Positions 50,483 to 57,814 of a stretch of DNA of 64,000 nt are shown here, in pieces. The position numbers were made by a program, and so were the translations under genes. Source of the stretch: Angelobacter sp036557225 (lineage in GTDB: Bacteria > Acidobacteriota > Terriglobia > Terriglobales > Acidobacteriaceae); assembly GCA_036557225.1 (NCBI GenBank), contig DATBHX010000126.1, forward strand, positions 23,933 to 87,932, given 5' to 3'. Each line of letters starts with the position of its first letter. The first letter of the stretch is position 1. The notes below the pieces were generated by a model, which did no database searches, was not told the DNA's origin, and saw nothing but the letters and a program-made list of their open reading frames with translations.

Positions 50483-51205
50483 ATGGACGGGCCGAACCCG
50501 ATGAACAAAGCCGCCAAGACTCCTCTACTCATATCCTTTTCCGGTGTGGACGGTTCCGGCAAATCCACGCAGATTGAAAGCCTCTGCGCGGCTTTGCAAA
50601 CTGCCGGACTCAAGACCACCCTGCTGGCCTTCTGGGACAACGTGGTAGTGGGCGTGAAATATCGCGAAGGCTTTGTCCATAAGGTATACAAGAGTGAGCG
50701 CGGGATCGGCGCGCCGGGCAAGCCGGTGAACCGCCGGGATAAGAACATGCGTGGCTGGCATCTGACTGTCGCCCGCCATTTTCTTTATTTGCTTGATGCG
50801 ATCCACCTGCGTCGCGTCGTGGCCAGGGCAAGAAAGAGCGGCGCTGATGTGGTGATCCTTGACCGCTATATCTATGACGAGCTTTCCAATCTGAACCTTT
50901 CGAACCCACTGAGCCGCGCGTTCGTGAAGCTGGTGCACGGCCTTATTCCGCGGCCTGACGTCGCGTACCTGCTCGATGCCGATCCAGTGGCAGCCTATCT
51001 GCGCAAACCAGAGTATCCGGTGGCCTTCATGAAGCAGTGCCGGCGCAATTACTTTGAACTGGCAAGATTATTGAAGACCATGACTATCATTCCCGCGCTG
51101 GCCCTGCCGGAAGCAAAACTTGCGGTGCTGAAAGCCGCTGAAAGAGAATTGGCAGCACAGGGAAGAACAGCCGATCTGGTTTCGGGAAGCTTGTCCGCAG
51201 CTTAG
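50483..51205 (+). CDS. Thymidylate kinase-like P-loop kinase
   Basis: 240 residues. P-loop SFSGVDGSGKSTQIESL near the N terminus and the DRx motif LDRYIYDELSNLNL indicate the dTMP-kinase fold; the LID region is not classical. An ATG at 50501 (MNKAAK) is an alternative start. Such proteins in glycan clusters often are not the housekeeping Tmk, so a nucleotide or other phosphoryl acceptor is possible. It is the last gene of the plus-strand cluster. Confidence 0.7.
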   Translation: MDGPNPMNKAAKTPLLISFSGVDGSGKSTQIESLCAALQTAGLKTTLLAFWDNVVVGVKYREGFVHKVYKSERGIGAPGKPVNRRDKNMRGWHLTVARHFLYLLDAIHLRRVVARARKSGADVVILDRYIYDELSNLNLSNPLSRAFVKLVHGLIPRPDVAYLLDADPVAAYLRKPEYPVAFMKQCRRNYFELARLLKTMTIIPALALPEAKLAVLKAAERELAAQGRTADLVSGSLSAA

Positions 51206-51224
51206 CTCCGCCGCAAAGAAAACA

Positions 51225-51983
51225 TTAGCGCTTCGTCCCGTGCCGTTGTAGCAGCTCCGCAATCTCCGTCTGTTTGCCTTCGAGCGCCCAACCCAGGGGA
51301 GTGGAATTGAATTGTGTATCGCGCAGTTGCAGGTCAGCGCCACTCGCAATCAAAAACTCGACCATCGGCCTATGGCCGTTAATTGCGGCCCAATGCAACC
51401 CGGGCGCGCCGAAAAATCCGCGACAGTTGATGTCCGCGCCTTTTTCCAACAAGAATCGCGCAACCTCAACATGCCCATTGCGCGCAGCGATGTAAAACGC
51501 CTCTGACACTAGCTCCTTGTAGCTCTCCGGCGGCGGAGCTTTGCCCCACTTACCGTTGCCTAAATCACGCGAACGCGCCTGGCCGGCGCCTGCCTTGAGC
51601 GAATTGGGCGAATCCCAGAATGACTCAACCACGTCGAGCATGCCCAGCCCGGCGGCGCACCACATGTTCAGCTGTGGACGTGCGCCATGCGCCAGCAGGA
51701 TTTCGGCTACGTCGCGGTTGCCCATATTGGCAGCCCACTGCAACGGCGTCATACCCCAGGTGACTTCCGACTCGATATTGGCGCCACTGTTCACCAGCAG
51801 CTCCGCCAGCTCGCGATAATTCTTTTCTGCGGCCCAGTGAAGGGGCGTTTTGTCGTAAGCGCCTCTTGCATTTACCAGCGTGGAATCAAGAGAAAGGAGT
51901 TGACGGACGCGGCCCACGTCACCGCGCTGAGAGGCTTGGAGCATCTCCTCGGGATCGGTCATGTAGCACACGTTGCTCTCCAC
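51225..51983 (-). CDS. Ankyrin-repeat protein
   Basis: About 252 residues; GTG at 51983 or ATG at 51962 (MTDPEEML). Several ankyrin repeats: DKTPLHWAAEKNYRELAELL, GMTPLQWAANMGNRDVAEIL, GAPGLHWAAINGHRPMVEFL, and a final TPLGWALEGKQTEIAELLQR. No enzymatic domain, so it is a protein-binding scaffold, intracellular. It starts 33 bp after the purF stop on the same strand. Confidence 0.85.
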   Translation of the reverse strand: MESNVCYMTDPEEMLQASQRGDVGRVRQLLSLDSTLVNARGAYDKTPLHWAAEKNYRELAELLVNSGANIESEVTWGMTPLQWAANMGNRDVAEILLAHGARPQLNMWCAAGLGMLDVVESFWDSPNSLKAGAGQARSRDLGNGKWGKAPPPESYKELVSEAFYIAARNGHVEVARFLLEKGADINCRGFFGAPGLHWAAINGHRPMVEFLIASGADLQLRDTQFNSTPLGWALEGKQTEIAELLQRHGTKR

Positions 51984-52015
51984 CGCTGAAGTCTCCTCAG
52001 GCAGGGGCGCAGTGA

Positions 52016-53446
52016 TTACAGCTTCTTTTCCGCCACCATCGGCTGTATCTGGTCGAGCGGAATGAACTCCGTGGGATAGATGCCGGTGTAGCAGGACGTA
52101 CAGTAAGTCGTCTTCTCGCCTTCAGCGCAGGCTGCACGCAGCCCTTCCAGAGACAGATAAGCCAGCGTATCGGCGCCGATGTAGTCGCGGATCTCTTCCA
52201 CCGTCTTGTTGGCGCCAATGAGTTGGCCCTTGGAAGGAGTATCCACGCCGTAGTAGCAGGGCGAGATCGTTGGCGGGCAGGAAATACGCATGTGGACTTC
52301 CTTGGCCCCGGCGTCGCGCACCATACGGACAATCTTGCGGCTCGTGGTGCCGCGAACGATCGAGTCGTCCACCAGGATCACGCGCTTGCCCGCGAGCAGG
52401 CTGCGGATGGGATTCAGCTTCAGCTTCACGCCGAAGTCGCGGACGCGCTGCTCCGGCTCAATGAACGTCCGCCCGATGTAATGATTGCGAATCAGCCCAA
52501 AGCGGAAGGGCAGCAGCGATTCAGAAGAATAGCCCAGCGCAGCAGCCACACCGGAGTCCGGCACAGGAACTACCAGATCAGCTTCAACCGGCGACTCCTT
52601 CGCCAACTGGCGCCCCATGGCTTCACGGCTGGCCTGTACGGACCGGCCAAACACCACGCTATCCGGTCGCGAAAAATACACATGCTCAAAGATGCACGCC
52701 GATTGCTTCATTTCAGAAGCGAAGAAGCGCGAATACGTTCCCTCCGGGCCAACCACCACCATCTCACCCGGCTTTACATCGCGCTCATACACGGCGCCAA
52801 TCAGGTCAAAGGCGCAGGTCTCAGAGGCAAAAACAATCGTGTCGCGGCCTTCGCCGACGGCATTGGGAATGCGTCCCATCGAAAGCGGACGGAAGCCACG
52901 GGGATCGCGAATGGCAAAGACGCGGTCGCGCGTCATCATGACCAGAGAGAACGCGCCTTCAATCCGGCGCAGAGCGTCGCACACCGCTTCCGGCAGCGTC
53001 TGCTCTTTGGATTGCGCGATCAGGTGAACAATGACCTCGGTATCACTGGTGGTCTGAAAGATCGAGCCCTGGGTTTCCAGCCGGTGGCGAATCTCATTGG
53101 CGTTGACCAGGTTGCCGTTATGCGCGATGGCAATCATGCCCTTGTTGCAATCCACCATGATGGGCTGCGCATTGAGCACGGCCGAATCGCCCGCCGTGGA
53201 GTAGCGCGTATGGCCGATCGCCAGGGTGCCGGGCAGATGGCTCAGGACCTCGGTAGTAAAAATCTCGGCCACTTCTCCCATGGCCTTGTGGACGTAGAGA
53301 CGCTCGCCGTTGGACGAGACAACGCCAGCCGACTCCTGCCCGCGATGCTGCAGCTGGTGCAGACCAAGGTAGGCCATGGTGGAAGCCTCGCGATGGTTGT
53401 AGACTGCTACTACCCCGCACTCGTCTTTAAATTTGTCGGGCTTCAT
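52016..53446 (-). CDS. purF: Amidophosphoribosyltransferase
   Basis: 476 residues from the ATG at 53446. A short propeptide (MKPDKFKDE) precedes the nucleophile Cys of CGVVAVYNH. Glutaminase block LAIGHTRYSTAGDS, PRPP-binding VILVDDSIVRGTTSRKI, and the cysteines of the iron-sulphur type enzyme (SACIFEHVYFSRPDS, SCPPTISPC, YCTSCYTGIYP) are present. It makes phosphoribosylamine, the first committed step of purine synthesis. The ATG lies at the very end of an interspersed repeat (GAGCGAAGCGACAGAA, then ATG), so upstream residues of the longer frame are repeat-derived. Confidence 0.96.
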   Translation of the reverse strand: MKPDKFKDECGVVAVYNHREASTMAYLGLHQLQHRGQESAGVVSSNGERLYVHKAMGEVAEIFTTEVLSHLPGTLAIGHTRYSTAGDSAVLNAQPIMVDCNKGMIAIAHNGNLVNANEIRHRLETQGSIFQTTSDTEVIVHLIAQSKEQTLPEAVCDALRRIEGAFSLVMMTRDRVFAIRDPRGFRPLSMGRIPNAVGEGRDTIVFASETCAFDLIGAVYERDVKPGEMVVVGPEGTYSRFFASEMKQSACIFEHVYFSRPDSVVFGRSVQASREAMGRQLAKESPVEADLVVPVPDSGVAAALGYSSESLLPFRFGLIRNHYIGRTFIEPEQRVRDFGVKLKLNPIRSLLAGKRVILVDDSIVRGTTSRKIVRMVRDAGAKEVHMRISCPPTISPCYYGVDTPSKGQLIGANKTVEEIRDYIGADTLAYLSLEGLRAACAEGEKTTYCTSCYTGIYPTEFIPLDQIQPMVAEKKL

Positions 53447-53652
53447 TTCTGTCGCTTCGCTCCACACGCTTTGGGTTCATCTACCAAATTAATTGTCGTC
53501 TGCGCCTGATGTACGCCGCTCGGCGCCCACACGGGCCTCGCGACTTCTATTTTGTCGCTTCGCTCCAAACCGCTAGGGTTCGTCTTCCAATTAGGTTTCT
53601 TTCAGCTCTTGTCGCAGGCCGCTCGGCGCGTGGTCCGCCCTTGCGGCCTTCA
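53440..53652 (-). repeat. Interspersed repeat, copies C and D in tandem
   Basis: On the minus strand two units follow each other, each containing GCGCCGAGCGGC and ending TGGAGCGAAGCGACA: D at about 53549-53652 and C at 53440-53548. The last bases of C run into the purF start. The region between purF and purL holds nothing else but a 7-bp tract at 53691-53720. Confidence 0.65.
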
Positions 53653-53690
53653 TCTATCCAAACCCTTACCAGCTACTGCCAAGTTTCACT

Positions 53691-53720
53691 GGCTGAATGC
53701 TGAGTGCTAATTGCTTTCTA
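53691..53720 (-). repeat. Degenerate 7-bp tract over the purL stop
   Basis: Plus-strand reading GGCTGAAT, GCTGAGT, GCTAATT, GCTTTCTA. The final CTA is the purL TAG stop. The tract is nearly the same as that at 35519-35547. Confidence 0.65.
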
Positions 53721-56042
53721 GCTCTTTTGCAACACCTCCGGCACCAGATGCTCCGGAGTTTCCGCATGCAATGCCTTCTTGAGCGCCGCATCCCACACCT
53801 GCCGCAGCTCCGACACGTTTGCCGAGACTGCCTGTTTGCCGTCGATACGAATCTCTAGTTTTTCAGGAACCGTGCGTCCGATCTGGTCCGCCCGTACGCC
53901 CCATTTTAGCGCTATTTGTTTGATGTCCAAGACCTTTTTCGGGTCGCAACTAATCACCACGCGGCCGGCATCCTCGCCGAACAGAACGCCTTCGGCAAAG
54001 ACACCATTGGACTTAACGTCAATCTCAGCGCCGATGCCCTTGGGGAAGCCCGATTCCGCCATCGCCACCGCCAGGCCACCTTCTGAGCAGTCATGGGCCG
54101 ATTCAATCGCATGGCACAGAGTCAGCTCGCGCACGCACTTCTGGAGCGCCGCTTCCTGCTTCAGATCGAGCGCGGGTGGGACACCCCATATCTGGCCGAG
54201 GATCTCCTTGGCGTACTCTGAAGAGCCAAATTCGGTTTCGGCCTGCGTCTGACTCGCGGTCGGGCCGGAGCTCAGCAGCAACACTTCATGCTCGCTAGTG
54301 CGGAAGTGGAAGGTCATGGCGTCATTGATATCCTGCAGAATTCCTACCACTCCGACCACCGGCGTTGGATAAATGCCTTCGCCCAGCGTCTCGTTATAAA
54401 GGCTTACGTTGCCGCCGGTGATCGGGGTCTCCAACGTGGTGCAGGCTTCGGTCAGGCCGTCCACGACTTGTGAGAACTGCCACATGATTGGCGGCTTTTC
54501 CGGGTTGCCGAAGTTCAGGCAGTTGGTTGCGGCCACCGGCGTAGCGCCGGTGCAGGAGACGTTGCGCGCAGCTTCGGCTGCGGCGTGCATTGCGCCGAGT
54601 TTGGGCTCAAGCCAGCACCAGCGTCCGTTGCCATCGAGAGCCATGGCCAGAGAGCGCTTGCTGCCCTTAATTCTCATCAAGCCCGCATCAGCCCCAGGTC
54701 CTTCCACGGTGTTTGACTGCACCATGGAGTCGTATTGCTCAAAGATCCAGCGCTTGGAGCAGATGTTGGGAGCAGCCAGCAGCTTCTTCAGATTTACCGT
54801 GAGATCAGCCGACGCACTCAACTTTACGCCCTCGGGTTTTGTCCGCGAGACCGGTGCGCTCCACGGCTCCATGGGCCGGTGATAGAGCGGCGCATCGTCC
54901 GTCAATGCGTCATTGGGGATATCCGCTACCAGCTTTCCATGCTCCAGCACGCGCAGGCGGCTGCCACGGGTAACACGACCCACGATCACCGCATCCAGGC
55001 CCCACTTGTCAAAGACGTTTAGAACTTCCTGCTCGCGGCCGCTCTCCGCCACCAGCAGCATGCGCTCCTGCGACTCGCTCAGCATGATCTCGTAGGCGTT
55101 CATGCCGGATTCGCGCTGAGGAACACGGTCCAGCTCGATCTCAATGCCTACGCCGCCGCGCCCGCCCATCTCGCAGGTGGAGCAGGTCAGGCCTGCGGCG
55201 CCCATGTCCTGAATTCCGACTACCGCGCCAGTGTGCATCGCTTCCAGGCAGGCCTCAAGCAACAGCTTTTCCAGGAACGGATCGCCCACCTGCACGTTCG
55301 GCCGCTTCTGCTCCGAGCCTTCACTGAACTCTTCGCTCGCCATGGTGGCGCCGTGGATACCGTCACGCCCGGTCTTGGCTCCAACATAGATCACCGGGTT
55401 TCCTTCTCCGGCAGCCTTGGCATAAAAGATCTGGTCGCGCCGCACCAACCCCAGCGCAAACGCATTCACCAGCGGATTTCCCGAATAACACGGCTCAAAC
55501 TTGGTCTCACCGCCGAGGTTGGGTACGCCAAAGCAGTTGCCGTAAGAAGCAATACCGCTGACCACACCTTCCAGGATCGAATGGTTCTTGTGCAGCGTGG
55601 TTTTATCAGTCTTACCGTCCGCCGAGATCGGCCCGAATCGCAGGGAATCCATCACCGCCAGCGGCCTGGCGCCCATGGTGAAGATGTCGCGCAAAATACC
55701 GCCCACTCCCGTAGCTGCGCCCTGGAAGGGCTCAATGAATGACGGATGATTGTGCGACTCAATCTTGAAGGCGCAGGCCCAGCCATCGCCAATGTCGATG
55801 ATGCCCGCATTCTCGCCCGGCCCCTGCACCACCAGCTTGCTGCGCGTAGGCAAGCGCTTCAGGTGCACGCGCGATGACTTGTACGAGCAGTGCTCGCTCC
55901 ACATCACGCTGAAAATGCCCAGCTCCGTGAGCGAGGGCTCGCGTCCCAGCGCGGTCTTGATCTTTTCATATTCCGGCGGCGTGATGCCGTGCTCGGCGAT
56001 GACCTCGGGCGTAATGGCGGAAGTTTGTGTGGTGGTGGGCAT
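53718..56042 (-). CDS. purL: Phosphoribosylformylglycinamidine synthase subunit PurL
   Basis: About 774 residues from the ATG at 56042 (MPTTTQTSAITPEVIAEHGI), the length of the small-type PurL. MWSEHCSYKSSRVHLK, RDIFTMGARPLAVMDSLRFG, VQDMG-like GIQDMGAAGLTCS, and HDCSEGGLAVAMAESGFP identify it. Together with PurQ and PurS it converts FGAR to FGAM; those partners are not in the window. TAGAAC lies 7 nt before this ATG. It is followed by purF on the same strand. Confidence 0.95.
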   Translation of the reverse strand: MPTTTQTSAITPEVIAEHGITPPEYEKIKTALGREPSLTELGIFSVMWSEHCSYKSSRVHLKRLPTRSKLVVQGPGENAGIIDIGDGWACAFKIESHNHPSFIEPFQGAATGVGGILRDIFTMGARPLAVMDSLRFGPISADGKTDKTTLHKNHSILEGVVSGIASYGNCFGVPNLGGETKFEPCYSGNPLVNAFALGLVRRDQIFYAKAAGEGNPVIYVGAKTGRDGIHGATMASEEFSEGSEQKRPNVQVGDPFLEKLLLEACLEAMHTGAVVGIQDMGAAGLTCSTCEMGGRGGVGIEIELDRVPQRESGMNAYEIMLSESQERMLLVAESGREQEVLNVFDKWGLDAVIVGRVTRGSRLRVLEHGKLVADIPNDALTDDAPLYHRPMEPWSAPVSRTKPEGVKLSASADLTVNLKKLLAAPNICSKRWIFEQYDSMVQSNTVEGPGADAGLMRIKGSKRSLAMALDGNGRWCWLEPKLGAMHAAAEAARNVSCTGATPVAATNCLNFGNPEKPPIMWQFSQVVDGLTEACTTLETPITGGNVSLYNETLGEGIYPTPVVGVVGILQDINDAMTFHFRTSEHEVLLLSSGPTASQTQAETEFGSSEYAKEILGQIWGVPPALDLKQEAALQKCVRELTLCHAIESAHDCSEGGLAVAMAESGFPKGIGAEIDVKSNGVFAEGVLFGEDAGRVVISCDPKKVLDIKQIALKWGVRADQIGRTVPEKLEIRIDGKQAVSANVSELRQVWDAALKKALHAETPEHLVPEVLQKS

Positions 56043-56387
56043 GGGGGTAGTTCTATTTTCGCATCTTTTTCCGCAGTCCGCCGAACCATTGAGGCGGGGA
56101 AAGAGAAGCAATCGGCGCCACAGAAGTACTCGCAATGTGCTTCAGGTCTCAAAGCCGTATTCGCGGCGATTTACAGGGCCGTAGGCCCGTCAAAAAGTTA
56201 GCCCCGCCTGAGGCGAGCGAATGCGGCCCGGAAGGTGGGGTAAGGCGTGGAGAAATGGAAAAGCCCCATCGGGGCGGCACAGGATCCGCTCCTAGCGCCC
56301 CAGCGATGCTTTTATCTTCTTATACTCCGGCGTGATTGCCGTGGTCCAGGCGGCGGGAAATTCATTTACAGAACTGAATCAAACAAT
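56043..56387. repeat. Intergenic region with REP-like palindromes
   Basis: 345 bp upstream of purL. Contains GTAGGCCCGTCAAAAAGTTA, GCCTGAGGC, and GCCCCATCGGGGC within 56164-56330, related to the element at 4266-4380. Open frames here are biased and lack start signals. No purine riboswitch is recognised. Confidence 0.45.
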
Positions 56388-57095
56388 TCATTTTGGACAG
56401 CCAAGCTGATAATGACAGTCAGCGGCGGCTTTTGCCTTTTTTGCCGATTCTAATTCTATTTTTGCCTCCTCAAAATCCGGCTTCAGCCGCAATGCCATGG
56501 TGAAGTCGTGGATGGCATTATCAAGGTCTCCACGCTGGCGCCAGCCCCGCCCCCGAGCAAGATAGTCATTCGCGCTCATCCGTCCCACTCCAGTAGAACT
56601 TTTGCCCGGAGGAGGAAGGAGCGCACTCGGCGTCATAAAAGGAGGAGCCGTTCGGATGACCTCGTCATAAAACTCCTGAATCACAGGTACGATAAACTTT
56701 CCGGCGGTGACATACAGCGGGACTGCGCTCCAATCGGGAGTCGATCCGCCCTTCAGCACGATCAGGCTGCCAAATCGCCATGTATCGCTGACCAGACTTC
56801 TTCCTCTTGAACCATACGTAGTCGATTCTTCTTGAAACCATACCAGGATCAAGTCGGCTTTTGCCGGCTCATCGACCAATGTCCAGCGGTTCTTTTTCGC
56901 AAACACCTCCTGGAACGACTTGGGTATAGGCTCATTACAGTCGTCAAAAACAGACCTGCACATGACATATACATTCGTAGCCTGGTAAATCTCGCTGCGG
57001 AATTGGGCGGCACGAGCGGCAGCGCTTACCGCAATCGTGGCGGCAACAACCAACATGGGTTTGACAAACCTGATTTTGAGAAAATCATATTTCAT
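56388..57095 (-). CDS. Secreted protein with C-terminal TPR, paralogue of its upstream neighbour
   Basis: 235 residues. Signal peptide region (PMLVVAATIAVSAAARAAQ), a domain containing NRWTLVDEPAKADLILVWFQ and GSLIVLKGGSTPDWSAVPLY, then a TPR-like repeat (YLARGRGWRQRGDLDNAIHD, FTMALRLKPDFEEAKIELES). The first domain is shared with the protein encoded at 57105-57641 (pattern VxDPxxADL then VLKGGTxxxWxAVPL). Likely periplasmic; function unknown. It begins 9 bp after that gene's stop. Confidence 0.6.
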   Translation of the reverse strand: MKYDFLKIRFVKPMLVVAATIAVSAAARAAQFRSEIYQATNVYVMCRSVFDDCNEPIPKSFQEVFAKKNRWTLVDEPAKADLILVWFQEESTTYGSRGRSLVSDTWRFGSLIVLKGGSTPDWSAVPLYVTAGKFIVPVIQEFYDEVIRTAPPFMTPSALLPPPGKSSTGVGRMSANDYLARGRGWRQRGDLDNAIHDFTMALRLKPDFEEAKIELESAKKAKAAADCHYQLGCPK

Positions 57096-57104
57096 GGTAA
57101 TGGC

Positions 57105-57641
57105 TCATGGGTTGTTCTTTTCAGCTTTTTGTATGTGATCATGAAGGAGCGCCACGTCGTCTGTATACCACTTGTGAGCTAGATCTATGCTTGTTGTCAT
57201 CCACAGCGGCACTGCATCCCAATGTGCGCTGGTTCCGCCTTTAAGGACCATGATCGCGTGGGAAAACTCCCCGCTTATCTTGCCTTCGCCTAAATTAGGC
57301 GAGTAAATGATCACCAGGCACACAAGATCTGCAGCCGCGGGGTCGGAGACGACCTGAAACCGCTTTTTCCTGGTAAAGACCTCTTCTACTTCAGAATGTG
57401 CTTGCTCGATGTAAGGCTTCAGTTCGTCTGCGGACGCGTAATGGTGGGGAGCAGGCCCCCAATGTTTGGTTCTTTTCTCATAGACCGTCCCCCCAACAAG
57501 ATTGACCCGTATTACGATCGTTTTTGCGGAGAGAATGTCATCTGGGAAATGACGATTCTTCTTATCCTTGGCCTGTACCTGCAGGAAGAAAACAACCAGG
57601 CCGCAAAGCATGGCAGCGTGCAGCGTCTGGCTGGCTTTCAT
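57105..57641 (-). CDS. Secreted protein, paralogue of 56388-57095 domain
   Basis: 178 residues with signal peptide (AAMLCGLVVFFLQVQA). RFQVVSDPAAADLVCLVIIY and IMVLKGGTSAHWDAVPLWMT match the corresponding parts of the downstream gene's product. No TPR here. The pair probably arose by duplication and is co-transcribed. The shared domain is not one I can name. Confidence 0.6.
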   Translation of the reverse strand: MKASQTLHAAMLCGLVVFFLQVQAKDKKNRHFPDDILSAKTIVIRVNLVGGTVYEKRTKHWGPAPHHYASADELKPYIEQAHSEVEEVFTRKKRFQVVSDPAAADLVCLVIIYSPNLGEGKISGEFSHAIMVLKGGTSAHWDAVPLWMTTSIDLAHKWYTDDVALLHDHIQKAEKNNP

Positions 57642-57814
57642 GGGCGGGGATGGTAGCTTGGCCTGGCGGCTTTGTCAAAAGAAAATCAGCCGCTTTCGAT
57701 TTTCAGAACAAGCTTGTACATTGTGGCGTTTTGATGCGGTCTCCTGGGGTTGGCACCCATATTTTTGCGGGCAATTTATCGTCTGATCAGGAACCAGTAC
57801 ACTATTCATCGGCA

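Noticed and set aside
53440..53720. CRISPR array from repeated units near purF
   Set aside because: Only two imperfect units of about 100 bp, no short regular direct repeats with unique spacers, and the same units occur singly elsewhere.
56043..56335. Purine riboswitch or small gene upstream of purL
   Set aside because: No conserved riboswitch core or P1 stem could be found; the region is made of REP-like palindromes.
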